A DNA stretch of 64,000 bases from Lactuca virosa (Eukaryota; Streptophyta; Magnoliopsida; Asterales; Asteraceae), in contig CAKMRJ010005523.1 in NCBI GenBank assembly GCA_928212115.1, positions 97,794,605 to 97,858,604 of the forward strand, given 5' to 3'. The first letter of the stretch is position 1; every line of letters begins with the position of its first letter. Of this stretch, positions 13,076-24,382 are shown one piece after another. The position numbers were made by a program, and so were the translations under genes. Below the pieces are notes generated by a model. It ran no database searches. It saw nothing but the letters and a program-made list of their open reading frames with translations, and was not told the origin of the DNA.

Positions 13076-14215
13076 TTGGATAAGTCTAATAACTATTATT
13101 GCAAGTACGACTTCATAACCCGACTAGCAATCGTAGCTCTTGAAAGCTGATGTCGAACTCTGAACAAATCAATGACGCGTCCATTAGATAAGTGATCATA
13201 TATTCCTCCATTCTAGATATCATATGGACTGAGACATGGATTATAATCATTCTCTCTGTCCATTAGTTGTTTCCCGATTTCTGATTTATGACGACAGACT
13301 AATTGAACAAATCAAATCAGTCCAGGCTTGCCCAAGTACTTAGGGTGTTATCACTAAATCATCGAGGGGCCCACAAATATCGCTTTTATCCCTTTAAGGG
13401 TAAAAGGAATGGATAAACTTTGACTCATATACTTGTAATAACTACTTGTTGAATCATACACAAAGGCAAGTTTTATCACATCGAGTTACCAATGCGTTTT
13501 CATGCAATCAATGTATAACCAACTCATAGTCAACAACTCATATCTCTAGGTTTGAAGAATATAATATATTATCGTCTCATGATTCACTCGTGATAAAATC
13601 CATGAAGTGATTCAAATGAGCATGGGTTTAATCCAATACTCAGAACTTATGAGCACTCATGAATGTTGCAGCAACTCTTGCTATGTCCACTACCTTGGAC
13701 ATCTACAAACCGGCTTCATGACAGTCTTGGTTCATATCTACTTCAAACATATGACCGACTGTGGATGGTTTAAATAACTTAGTTATTCAGGAAGAATGAC
13801 CTAGTTATCCTGGAAGTCAAAACATGCAAAGTGAAACACAAGAATAATACTAATCCTATATGGCCCTAAAACTCTTTGAGTGTAAATAAAAACATCTTTT
13901 ATCTAAGCACCATATTTATTACTCATTATTCATTGTATACTGTTTCGAATTATCAAGTTAAATACTTGAATTAAAAACAATAGTCATGCCATGCTCCAAG
14001 CATGCACACTATGTTTGTCCAAACAATAGCTATGCCATACTCCAAGTATGCACATTATGTTTTATCCATGATCCTTACTTTGTGAAACAGATCGATTGAC
14101 AATATTTCAATGATGCTTATTTTCACAATCCCAATCCTTACTGCAAATGTAATAGTACCCAACTCTTTCCATTTACTATAATCTATTAGATTCTAAACTT
14201 ATATGCAATGATCCC
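13076..14215 (-). other. N6 interior, 3' part, non-coding
   Basis: Starts with CCCACTTGGATAAGTCTAA, wording that I associate with plant non-coding Copia-related elements. No reading frame with a known domain. Ends with the ATCCC target site (14211-14215) of N7. Confidence 0.6.
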
Positions 14216-14916
14216 TTCGAGAACAAGATCTATGCGCAGGGACAAGGTTTGAGAACTCAAACCTTGAATGAATGCTTGAGATCAATGTCTGCTTAATAAT
14301 GGATGTTCAAGTTGAGACTGGAAAGACCAGTCAAGTCTTAGATAATCAATTCAACAAATGATCAAGACATTAATTTAGAACAAGTAAATAGTGATCAAGA
14401 TAAAGTTAATAAATGAGGAACAAGAAGAATGTTTTAAATGTGATAAGAGTAAATGCCAAAAGTGAGAGAAAGATCCGTGGTTGACTTGTATTGAATGCTC
14501 CTATATAAAGGAGAGAATGTTACAGCGAATTAACCCAAGTGTTTACAAAGGACCGGACAAAAGATACAAATCTGAAATTCTGATTGTCCTAAATCAACTT
14601 TAGACTAAGTCCTATGAAACGTTACATCAAAATACAAGACAAAAGTAATAAATGCATAAGAGACAAAATAACTTCATTCCGGACGAGTGATGTTCCGGAG
14701 ATGAAAGTTTGGTCCGGATCAGCATGCATAAGAGACAAAATAACTTCATTCCGGACGACTGATCTTCAGGATCAACTTCGGAATGCGTTCCTCTTCAAAA
14801 TACTTCACTCCTTTTCTTCAGCTCCGGACAAGTTCCGGATCACATCTTCCTTCGGAACCAACAGCCTTCGGAATATGTACTTAGGATTGCTAGAGGTTCA
14901 CTTTCAGGTTCCAACA
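14216..14916 (-). repeat. N7 3' LTR
   Basis: Pairs with 23710-24382. The expected first base pair TG reads TT here. A 35-base piece beginning ATGCATAAGAGACAAAATAA occurs twice (14652-14686 and 14724-14758), while the partner LTR has it once. Confidence 0.9.
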
Positions 14917-14925
14917 ATCTCCCCC
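14917..14925 (-). other. N7 polypurine tract
   Basis: GGGGGAGAT on the - strand, abutting the 3' LTR. Confidence 0.8.
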
Positions 14926-14951
14926 TAAGTGACCTAAGCAACCCATCGAGC

Positions 14952-17820
14952 TTAGTTCATTTCTTCCTTGATGAAGGTGAATGCTCGGAACAACCATTCT
15001 CGCACTGCAATGTACCAAGTCAGTTGACTTACAAGCTTCGCCTTAACCTGTTCCGGAGCATCAGACTTGGATGCCCGGGAAATGAACTTCTACAGAGCTT
15101 TGGTAGGAACTAGGTGTTTGTCAAGGACTCGGAAGAAGTCCTTTTTGTTTGTACTTCTGATGGTGTAGACAAACTTAGAACCGGTTCTTCGATCGGACCA
15201 TCTGCAAGAATTTCAGCTTCCGGAAGAACAAAGTCGATCTTTTCCACGAATTGTTCAGTTCCGTAGAGGTGAGGAAGTTCGTAATCACATCTGCAAAACT
15301 CAGCAACATAGTCTTTGAGAAAGCTGAGAGCTGCATGATAGACACCCATACTGATGTCATCCTTTTGATTTTCTCTAAAGTACGTAGCAAGAGTAAGGAT
15401 GTCGTTCGGATTCATAGAAGGAAAAATCTGCATCAGTAACAGTCTTTGGAGTTGGTTTGTTCCGGAGAAGATGGAAACGGAACAGAGGACAGTTCAACTC
15501 AAATTTTACCAAGATTTTTCTTCCGAAGCCATGAACCTTAGTGATCCTCTTTCTTGTCCATACCTCCTTGAAGGGTAGAGCATTCTTGGCGTAAAAGGTT
15601 TTGAGCCTTTCACGTTCGGTCCGGATGATCACTTCCGGATTGTCGTTTGGGTGGAGTGGAGCAAACTTTGTGTAGAACTTGCTGAAGGGAGAGAGAGGAA
15701 GATCCAGTTGATCAGTGTCTTGTGAGGGAAGGTCATAGTAGAGAGCTGGGATGATATCCTTGGCTTGAATGATGCCTTCTCGACACAGAGGAGAAATGCC
15801 ACGCATCGGATCGGGATGATCTTTCAATGCTTGAATCAAGATGCTATCCTCCAATGCCTTGTGAATTTCTTCCTCAGACCATCCAAATTTTTGTTTAAGG
15901 GGAGGTCCGGAATGAAAGGCTTGTTGTTCGGAAGTCATCAGTTTCTTCCCTTTGTCTCTCTGAAGAGCATCAATAACCATCTTCATGTTTTTGTCAATGA
16001 CGAATTCCGGAGTAGGAATTGGAAATGGTTCTTCCGGAATTTCATCTGGAGTACGGAGAGGAGAGCCTTGATCAATTGGGGCTATTTTTGGTTCCGGAAT
16101 GGGAGCAGGAGGTATCATGGAGGGAGTGGCTCGGAATGCTTGAGCGGTAAGGAAGGATTTTGTCTTAGCCATTTTCACGGCCATTTCAAAAGCATCCGGA
16201 ACAGAGGATGGCCATGAGATGGTGGACCAGATCTTCTTCTGTTCTTCTGATAATACTTTCGGAGCAGTCAGCTTTGGGGCTCGAAGACCGAGAATCCCTT
16301 TGGGAGCTTCATCCGGGATGTAAATATCATAGTCTTCATCTTCTTCGTTTCCTTCAGTAATACCCAGGATTCCGGAGACAAATTGGACATGTTCTTCGGA
16401 ATCAAGGTCCTCATCCCGGAGTGAGAATTCCGAGGCTGGCTTCCATCTCCTGCTTGGGCCTTCTCCCCCTCTTGCATCGGTGACCCTGGAGACCGGTGCA
16501 AGCGATAAGTCCTCCTTGATGTCATCAAGTTTAGAGAACACCTTCTGAAGACCGATGGAGAGTTGAAGAGTCAGGGTGTCATAGGCTTCAGAAGTGGGAG
16601 CTTGTTCGGATAGATGCTTGAAGGTGCTGCTAAGGATTTCAATCATCTCATCAAACTTCCTGTTTGGAACATCAAAAATGTTCCAAGTTGAGCGCAGGAG
16701 TTTGATGAGGACTTGTTGGATGATCAGATTCATCTCATCCCTCTTCCAGATCTCCTTCTCCAATCGTTGAATTTGTTTCTCATGACGAACATGAGTCTGC
16801 TTGATTAGATCGTTGGTAGCAGACACAAGATCGTCATGAACCTTGAGCATGGAAGAGATGGTGTTGAGGTACTTGTCGACAAGAGCATCGTACTTGGAAT
16901 CAATCTGCTCAACGGTGTGTTTCAGCCGGATGGAGATCAACTGGTCAAGATGGGCTTCTCTCTCTGCAATGGATGGTCCGGATTGGTGGGAAAGAAACTG
17001 AAGGATGGCATCAAGTTTTGAATCAAGTCCGGAGACTTTTTGATCTAGTTTTGAAGTCAGCTCTGTTACGGATGTCTCTACAGATGACACTTTAGCCATA
17101 GTGTCCGAGACATTGTTGCAGATTTCCAGAAGGGCAAATGGGTCAACATGGTCACCAGCTGATGATTCTGTGTCGGAATCAGAATGTTGCGGAGGAGGTT
17201 GGTGTGCATCCGGATTTGAGGAGGGACTAGGTTTGGTTGTGTCATCATCTTCTTGAGGATTGGAGTGGGAACTAGCGTCCGGAGTGGTAGAGGAAGAGGA
17301 TTCGAAGTCAAAAGCAGACTTGGATTCGGATGCTTTGGATAGGAAGTTAATGGAGGTCATGAGATGGGCATTCGGAACAGTTCTTGCCTCTTCTTCCAAC
17401 ATGACTTCCTCAGATACTTCTTCTTCCGGATCAGTGTGGAAGGTACTTTGATGAATGATGATTGGGGGTAGCTCCGTAGTGAGTCCATTGATGGCGTCTT
17501 CGTCGGAGAGATGGACATAAGGCATATTGCTTTGGATATCCCGATTCCTCATGGAGATGAGAGTGGATTCAACTTGAGCACGAGTCAGGTCCGGACGTCT
17601 TGATGCAGATCTGTTCACATAATCTTCCTACAAAGGATCATTAGAACCTGGTCGTCCTGTACGCCTTCCGGGTATCAGACCAGTTGTGGCATTGGAAGTT
17701 GGAGAGACTGCTCCTCCTTCCGGATGCTTAGGTTCCAGAACAGTGGTTCCGGAGTGTATGCGTGTGGAAGAGATAATGGGAAAATCAAATGTGACACGTG
17801 GGTGTGTTCCAGGGGGCTTA
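14952..17820 (-). pseudogene. N7 env-like gene (Sirevirus type)
   Basis: Downstream gene of N7, equivalent in place to the N5 env-like gene. The frame is open for about 747 codons from 17627 to 15375, the longest open frame in the window. It is Ser/Pro/Glu-rich at its N-terminal end (DHVDPFAL near residue 155), followed by a probable coiled coil (LTSKLDQKVSGLDSKLDAIL, near residues 187-206), a long helical stretch, acidic and proline-rich linkers and a globular C-terminal region. A one-base frameshift near 15430 leads to the segment 15433-15110 and another near 15110 to the C-terminus, which ends at a stop at 14952 and contains KSDAPEQVK and WYIAVREW. Upstream, a single in-frame TAG at 17628-17630 separates it from a further open part (about 17631-17820) that is overprinted by the truncated reverse transcriptase. 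No signal peptide or membrane span is evident. Function unknown; the name env-like only reflects gene position and family usage. Confidence 0.72.
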
Positions 17821-18627
17821 ATTCTCGATTCATGCTCATTTGAAAACGACTGACCATCAGTTTGGCAAAATCAGCAACCATAGATGAATCCGTGGATCCA
17901 AAAATGATGTCGTCCACATAAATTTGTACCAGCATGAGATGTTTTCCATTTGTTCTTCGAAACAAAGAGGGATCTAGTATACCTCTTTGAAAACCTGAGC
18001 GCTTGAGAAAATCAGTGAGTGTCTCGTACCAAGCCTGAGGAGCTTGCTAGAGTCCGTAGACAGCCTTTCGGAGTTTATAATAGTAGTTCGGAAAGGAAAG
18101 ATTATTAAATCCGGGGGGTGTTGAAGGTATACGTCAGTGTCAAGTTCACCATTAAGAAAAGCACTCTTAACATCCATTTGATAAACTTTGAAACCTTTGT
18201 GGGCTGCATAAGCAAGAAAGATTCTGATAGCTTCAAGTCGTGCAATAGGAGCAAATGTCTCGTCGTAGTCAAGACCTTCAATTTGAGTGAAACCTTTACC
18301 TACCAATCTTTCCTTATTTCGGATGATAACTCCTGCATCGTCTAGCTTGTTGTGAAATACCCATCTTGTACCAACAATGGGGTGATGTTGAGGAGCAGGT
18401 ACAAGAGTCCACACTTCATTTCGGTTAAATTCTGCCAGTTCTTCTTGCATGGCTGTAATCCAATCAGCATGCTCTAATGCATCCTTGATGGATTTGGGTT
18501 CAACCATGAATATAAAAGCTGAAAAATGGCATTCATTTTGGATGTTGGTAGCTGAGCGAGTTTGTACACCAACATTCGGATTGCCTATCACTTGGTTTGG
18601 AGGATGATCCTTCGTCCAAACATGCAA
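17821..18627 (-). pseudogene. N7 reverse transcriptase, truncated, RNase H deleted
   Basis: Copia reverse transcriptase that would copy element RNA to DNA. It reads EPKSIKDALEHADWITAMQE, VWTLVPAPQHHPIVGTRWVF, GLDYDETFAPIARLEAIRI and QMDVKSAFLNGELDTDVYLQ. A frameshift at a run of six G (near 18113) moves the rest to another frame, which has a stop near 18048 and goes on with the palm. The catalytic box YVDDIIFGSTD is intact near 17920. About 25 residues beyond it, after FQMSMNRELS (near 17820), the family sequence ends abruptly and the - strand runs directly into the env-like gene in a different frame. The thumb, connection and entire RNase H are missing. Confidence 0.8.
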
Positions 18628-18656
18628 TCGAGGGAGTTCTTGTGCAGCGGAGGATT

Positions 18657-20450
18657 CTATATCAACAGTAGAACTGATTTGCTCCCCTGAATGATTTGAA
18701 TATTGGGATGATGCTCCCCCTGAACTTCTGAACCGGAGAGGTTGACATCATCATCAGAAGGAAACTCAAAGAAATTTTCATTTTCATCAATGTTGAGAGG
18801 ATTTGAGTCATCGAAATCAGCAGTTGCATCTTGGAAGCCATCCACATTTGACTCAAGAAAGGGATTTGCATTATTCTCCCCCTCAACCTGAGAAGGTTGA
18901 AACGGTTCGGAATCAAATGGAGGTAGGCTCGGAAGAGGACCGGAGAGGTTGTGAGAAATTGGGGCTTCCGAAGGAGGAATGGGAATCAGAGATGGTCGTG
19001 ATCGAGATTCGGAATCAAGAGTTGTTTCGGAAGGACCAAAGAGGGTTTCAAAGTCAACCTCGAGAATGGTTTGAGGGTTCGGACATCCTGGCGGAGGAGC
19101 ATCAGACTCCATGATATGAGTAGTGATGTGAGTGGGTCCAGAATTCCGAACAAAGTTGTCATCAAAGGTAATATCGAAGCTTTCTTCCAGAACACGAGTT
19201 CTTCGGTTGAGAACTCTGTAAGCTTTGGATTTGGAAGAGTAGCCGAGAAAGATCGTTTCATCAGCTTTAGGTTGGAACTTTGTAAGCTGATCACGGTTGT
19301 TTTTGATGAAGCATCTGCATCTGAAGACACGTAGAAATGAGATTGTTGGCTTTCGACCATTCATTTCTTCGTATGGTGTCATGTTGAGCTGTCGATTGAT
19401 AATACTTCGGTTTTGAGTGAAGCAAGTAGTGGATACAGCTTCAGCCCAAAGATAGAGTGGAAGGTTTGCATAGTTCAGCATGGATCGAGCAGCTTCAACG
19501 AGTGTTCTATTACGTCTTTCAACTACACCATTTTGTTGTGGAGTGTATGGAGCTGAGAAGTTGTGATCGATTCCTTTTTCTGTGAGGAACTTCTCAATGG
19601 TGGAATTAACAAATTCCAAACCATTATCACTTCGGATTCTTCTGACCGGGAGTTTGATAAGAACTTCTATTCCTCTGATAAAATTGATGAGCTCAGAGGC
19701 TGTTTCGGATTTCAGCCTTAGGAAGAAGACCCAGGTGAACCTTGTAAAGTCGTCAACAATCACAAGAATGTATTTTTTATGATGAAGACTTTCTACAGTG
19801 GATGGTCCACAAAGATCAATGTGTAGGAGTTCTAAGGGATCCGAAATGGATTTTTCGATGATAACAGGATGACCCTTCTTTGATTGCTTAACACACTCGC
19901 ATGCAACACATAAATGATCATTTTCGAACTTGAGAAGAGGTAAACCTCTTACCATTTCACCTGAGACAAGATCATTCATGTACCGAAAGTTCAGATGTGC
20001 GAGCCTTCGGTGCCATAACCAACTAACGTCAAGATAAGCTTTGGAGAGAAGGCAGAGCTGCGGTTTGCCAATGATCATATTGATGTCAAGTAGGTACATG
20101 TTTTTGTTGCGAAGAAACCTTATCAAACATTCTTTTCGGTCTTCAGTCATCACATAGCTATATTTTTTGCAAAATTCAACGTGTCGGCTTGTGTCGGTGA
20201 GCTGAGCAACACTTATCAAATTATGTTTCAAGTCAGCTACATAAGCAACATGTGAAATAGAGAAGTTTCCATTGGTGAGAGTTCCATAACCACGAATTTG
20301 ATAATTGGAGTTGTTGCCATACGTCACGTAACCAGCATTTGGAGAGAGCTTTAAATCTCGCAGAAAATTCTTCTGCCCCGTCATGTGCATGGAGCAAGCG
20401 TTATCAATATACCATATTGTTTCTTGCTCCGAAGCACACAGTGCATGAAA
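18657..20450 (-). CDS. N7 protease end and integrase
   Basis: Open frame carrying the end of the protease and the whole integrase of N7. Near 20410 the frame reads WYIDNACSMHMTG, the place of the Copia protease motif D-S-G, here D-N-A. Counting from the Met at 20390, the zinc-binding residues are H127, H132, C161 and C164, and the catalytic triad D192, D255 and E291 is complete with the D-x35-E spacing. Further on are PYTPQQNGVVERRN and the GKPTISFLRVF-type region that leads to the low-complexity Ser/Pro/Asp linker before the reverse transcriptase. It would insert element DNA into the genome. The frame lies -1 relative to the preceding gag linker and is separated from the reverse transcriptase by a stop, so the polyprotein is broken even though this domain looks whole. 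Confidence 0.82.
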   Translation of the reverse strand, partial: FHALCASEQETIWYIDNACSMHMTGQKNFLRDLKLSPNAGYVTYGNNSNYQIRGYGTLTNGNFSISHVAYVADLKHNLISVAQLTDTSRHVEFCKKYSYVMTEDRKECLIRFLRNKNMYLLDINMIIGKPQLCLLSKAYLDVSWLWHRRLAHLNFRYMNDLVSGEMVRGLPLLKFENDHLCVACECVKQSKKGHPVIIEKSISDPLELLHIDLCGPSTVESLHHKKYILVIVDDFTRFTWVFFLRLKSETASELINFIRGIEVLIKLPVRRIRSDNGLEFVNSTIEKFLTEKGIDHNFSAPYTPQQNGVVERRNRTLVEAARSMLNYANLPLYLWAEAVSTTCFTQNRSIINRQLNMTPYEEMNGRKPTISFLRVFRCRCFIKNNRDQLTKFQPKADETIFLGYSSKSKAYRVLNRRTRVLEESFDITFDDNFVRNSGPTHITTHIMESDAPPPGCPNPQTILEVDFETLFGPSETTLDSESRSRPSLIPIPPSEAPISHNLSGPLPSLPPFDSEPFQPSQVEGENNANPFLESNVDGFQDATADFDDSNPLNIDENENFFEFPSDDDVNLSGSEVQGEHHPNIQIIQGSKSVLLLI

Positions 20451-20452
20451 AA

Positions 20453-22020
20453 TTAGTGAGCAATGGAGCTTTTAGGCTCCGAGTTAGACTTTGGGACGTA
20501 GGCATGGACTTTGGACTTTGATTGTGACTTTGGAACAACTACGTGTTTCTTGGTGAGATTACTTGAGTTCTTTGAAAACAGACAGAATGCTAAAGTCTTT
20601 TCATCTATCCAGTAGTCATATTCAACTACTTGTGGGTTCGGAGCTAACTTCTTCGGAACGGTGGTATCCGAAGGATTGACACTTTTTGTTATCTCCGAGT
20701 CAGTTGTTTTGTTAACAGATGATTTGATTTTCCACACAAGATTTTTGTTTGAAGATTTTGAAACAGTGGTTTTTGAATTTTTGGATTTGTTTGATGACAC
20801 ATTGTTCTTAGAAATTTTTGGTTTAAAAATTGTGCCATCAGATTTTCCAATAAAGACAGATGAAACATTTCGAGGCGCTGGTGAAGTGTTTCGGATGGTT
20901 TTTACATTAACACGAGCTTGAGGAGATTTGGAGCTAAGGACTTCCTTTGGTTCCGAACGAACAGGAGGTTCGGAAGGTCTTTTTAGGATTCTTGTGGGAA
21001 CAAACGAATTTTGACTATGGTTTTGACACAAGGACTTCCTTGTGTTGTTCTAAGATGAGTGTGGTTTAGAGTTAGCAAGGAACCTGGAATTTTGTCTATC
21101 CTTAACTTCCTTTTTGTAAGCATTCTTAGCTTCTACCTTGGGATCTAGAACATCTTTTCTATTCAACATTGGTTTTCTCTTAGGATGAGGAGAGGATCCA
21201 GAGGTTTGTCCTTTGGATGAATTTGAAAACTTAGGAGTAATGGGAACCAATTTGGTCTTTGAAAGAACTACGGAGTCCGATTCACATGAATCAGAGGACA
21301 CATTGCTTGAGACTTCAACTTTATCATCTAGAGATGCCCATGCAAATTCCGAGGCATTGACTTCAGTTGTTTCTGGAATAATTTCCTCAATCACACAGTT
21401 GTTGACGTGATTGCTTATAGGAACATGGTCTACACAATTTGGAAGACTATAATGATATTCTGTGGTCCGATTCAGGTCTAGGTTTATTAGAGGCGGAAGA
21501 GGCGTGGAATCAGGACATTTGACAACTATTGGTTGGAACTCAGGAATTAGGGACTCAAAAGATCTTTTAGTCTCCGGAAGGGGTGACAATGGAGAAACAG
21601 GAGTGTCCGAATGTTTAATGTTCGGAACCTCTCCCATGAATGTTAGATTTTGCAAATCCTTCAGGGGACTAACAATTGGTTTCGGAAACTCGCTTCCGAG
21701 ACCAGGAGCTTTGGACCATGGATGACGAAAATTATGAGTCATCTGAATGTCAGCTTCAATCATGTCAACAGAGTTATGCAAAGCATCTATTTTGGCATTG
21801 AGACGTTTGTTATCAGAATCAAAATATTTCGTTCGGAATAAGTGATTTCACATTTATCTTTCAAAATGATACATTCATCTTTTGACATTACAAGTTCATG
21901 CTCTAAAGACTCGATTTTCAATTTCTTATCCTCAAAACGTAATCTAAGACGACTTAGTTCACAGTCTTTCTTCTCACTGGCTTCTATGGCGGACTCATAG
22001 GCTTTATAGATGGTGTTCAT
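20453..22020 (-). pseudogene. N7 gag-to-protease linker
   Basis: Continuation of the gag polyprotein after the zinc knuckle in three open pieces (22020-21787, 21781-21050, 21031-20453). It is predicted helical near 22000-21800 (ELSRLRLRFEDKKLKIESLE) and then Ser/Lys/Pro-rich. This long low-complexity linker is usual in Sirevirus gag-pol. Stops or frameshifts occur near 21785, 21040 and at the junction with the protease. Confidence 0.6.
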
Positions 22021-22032
22021 ATCTGTTTGGAT

Positions 22033-23561
22033 CTAGGTCAGATAAGGTTCACATAAACTCAAATCAAAATTATTATCAGAGATCATGGATTTTACCTGCG
22101 GAACAATACTTCGACCTGGTGGATCATTAGTGGCCATGTAGCAGTAGTGAGGTTCAGCAACATCTTCTTCATCTTCGGATCCAGAAGACCAATAACCTTC
22201 ATCACATACAACTGTTTGTCTTGCCATCAAACACATGTTTCTTCCAGTTACTACATCATCATCATCTCCGGATGACCAGTATCCTTCGACATCCCTTGAA
22301 ACAGTAGTAACAAATGCTTTCTCACTTTCAGCCATTTCTTGTGCTTTTCTGACATAATAAGCTGAGTCCTTGACTTTTGGTTTTTGTGGAGCATCAGTTA
22401 GACAATCTTTGGCAAAGTGGTTAGCATGACCACATTTATGACACAAGATCTCTGGTTTTTTTGAGTTGGAATTTTTAGAAGATTCCGGGGCTGAGTTTGG
22501 TTTAGTGAGGTTGGGCTTGTATGCAGGAGGATTTTCGGAGAGGTGTTTTGGTTCCGAAGCGGAATATGGTTGAGGATAGTTATGGTGAGGAGCACTGAAT
22601 CTGTTTTGGTATGGTTTGTAATAAGAATTGAAAGGTCGTTTGTATTTCATGGAGAGTAAGGCAAATTCTTGTTGGAAATGGAGTTCAGAATCCAAGGTTT
22701 CGGAATCGTCATCAGGATAGATGTGTGTGGGTAGAGAAGTTAAGGATGACTGAGTTAATGGAACAATGGGTTTGTAAGGTTCCATAGCAGGTGGATTCGG
22801 AATGGTCGATTCAAAAGAACTGACTAGAGCAAGTGGTCCTCCAGAAAGTTCTCTTATGGTTTGAGAAACATTTGATTCATGTCCTTGAAGCTCATCAAAA
22901 AGTTGATAGAGTTTCAATTTTTTAAGGAACCATTACTTTGAAGAAAAGACTTTACATTTCCCCATCCTTTACCAAGACTGTTAATGAACTTGAGATTGTA
23001 TTCAAGAGGAGTTCGAACAATCCCATGAGTAGTCATGTTGTTGACAACGATTCGATATCGGTTAGAAGCTGAGGCAACAGATTCACCTGGAGTAGTAGTG
23101 AAGGTGTCAAAGTCATTGACAACTGAGGTGAGGCGTTTGTCCTTCATATTTTCAGAACCTTCAATCAGATCCTGAAGAGTGTCCCAAATTTCTTTGGCTG
23201 ATTTGCATAACTTGATGTGCTTAAAGAGTGATGGAGGAACACGAAACACCATTTCAGAGAAGGCGACTTGATCAGCATGCAATTTCTCCATATCATCAGC
23301 AGTTACAGGGGCTGGACGAACTTCAACTTCTCGCATGAGTTGAGCAGATGCATCTCTTACAACTGTTCTTACAGGAACATGAGGGCCTTCTTTTAAAGAT
23401 CTCCAGATTTGTTCACCTTTCTCTTTGGATAGTAAAAACCTTTCCATTCTAACTTTCCAATGATCATATTCTTCCACAACTAGCAATGGGGCACGTGTAG
23501 GGCCACCCACGCTATTTGCGATTTGCATTGAAATCATTTGTTGAGGATTTGAAGCAGCCAT
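22033..23561 (-). pseudogene. N7 gag (UBN2-type, zinc knuckle)
   Basis: Capsid/nucleocapsid gene. The start is the ATG at 23561 (MAASNPQQMIS). The first part (to 22914) resembles the UBN2/retrotrans_gag family of Copia, with DHWKVRMERFLLSKEKGEQI, IWDTLQDLIEGSENMKDKRL and FINSLGKGW. At 22914-22925 the frame meets a TGA, and the sequel LYQLFDELQGHES continues in the -1 frame down to 22033. That second part holds the RNA-binding knuckle CHKCGHANHFAKDC (22402-22443), a perfect CX2CX4HX4C. The sequence at the shift is A-AAA-AAT before TGA, which fits a -1 slippery heptamer, but a simple one-base loss explains it equally well. Confidence 0.8.
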
Positions 23562-23695
23562 TGAAGTCAAGATATCTTCAAGCTTAAGTGGTATATAGAA
23601 GAACTTTTATCCTTAACACAGAAATGGTTGAAATACCAAGGTAAATTCTAACCAACTATAATCTGATCTTATGGATTTAAAGGACAACCACTCGA

Positions 23696-23707
23696 GCGCT
23701 GATACCA
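23696..23707 (-). other. N7 primer-binding site
   Basis: TGGTATCAGCGC on the - strand, two bases inside the 5' LTR. It resembles the initiator-Met tRNA site TGGTATCAGAGC with one change. Confidence 0.75.
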
Positions 23708-23709
23708 AT

Positions 23710-24382
23710 TGTAAGAACAAGATCTATGCGCAGGGACAAGGTTTGAGAACTCAAACCTTGAATGAATGCTTGAGATCAATGTCTACTTAATAATGAATGT
23801 TAAAGTCGAGACTGGAAAGACCAGTCAAGTCATAGATAATCAATTCAACAAATGATCAAGACATTAATTTAGAACAAGAAATAAGTGATCAAGATAAAGT
23901 TAATAAATGAGGAACAAGAAGAATGTTTTAAATGTGATAAGAGTAAATGCCAAAAGTGACAGAAAGATCCGTGGTTGACTTGTATTGAATGCCCCTATAT
24001 AAAGGAGAGAATGTTACAGCGAATTAACCCAAGTGTTTACAAAGGACCGGACAAAAGATACAAATCTGACATTCTGATTGTCCTAAATGAACTTTAGACT
24101 AAGTCCTATGAAACGTTACATCAAAATACAAGACAAAAGTAATAAATGCATAAGAGACAAAATAACTTCATTCCGGACAAGTGATGTTCCGGAGATGAAA
24201 GTTTGGTCCGGATCAGCATGCATTCCGGAGTTCAGGATCAGCTCCGGAATGTGTTCCTCTTCAAAATACTTCACTCCTTTTCTTCAGCTCCGGACAGGTT
24301 CCGGATCACATCTTCCTTCGGAACCAACAGCCTTCGGAATATGTGCTTAGGATTGCTAGAAGTTCACTTTCAGGTTCCAACA
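23710..24382 (-). repeat. N7 5' LTR
   Basis: Begins TGTAAGAACAAG and ends TTCCAACA. Rich in CCGGA/TCCGG words (for example TTCCGGA), which also occur throughout the N7 interior. Confidence 0.9.

Larger units (their letters stand above)
14216..24382 (-). mobile_element. N7: Sirevirus-type Copia element with internal deletion
   Basis: 10,167 bases, innermost and therefore youngest of the nest. It is flanked by a perfect target duplication ATCCC (14211-14215 and 24383-24387). LTRs are 701 (left, 3') and 673 (right, 5') bases. Polypurine tract at 14917 and primer-binding site at 23696-23707 put it on the - strand. Gene order is gag with a CX2CX4HX4C knuckle, protease motif, integrase, truncated reverse transcriptase, env-like gene. 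RNase H is missing. The two LTRs differ at scattered positions, so the insertion is not brand new. Confidence 0.88.

Noticed and set aside
15765..16217. 150-codon + strand frame
   Set aside because: It lies antisense to the long open env-like frame of N7 and shows no family motif.
20440..20475. Programmed -1 shift between gag linker and protease of N7
   Set aside because: The -1 frame has a stop (TAA in CCTAAAAG) shortly upstream and no slippery heptamer lies in the overlap, so mutation is more likely.
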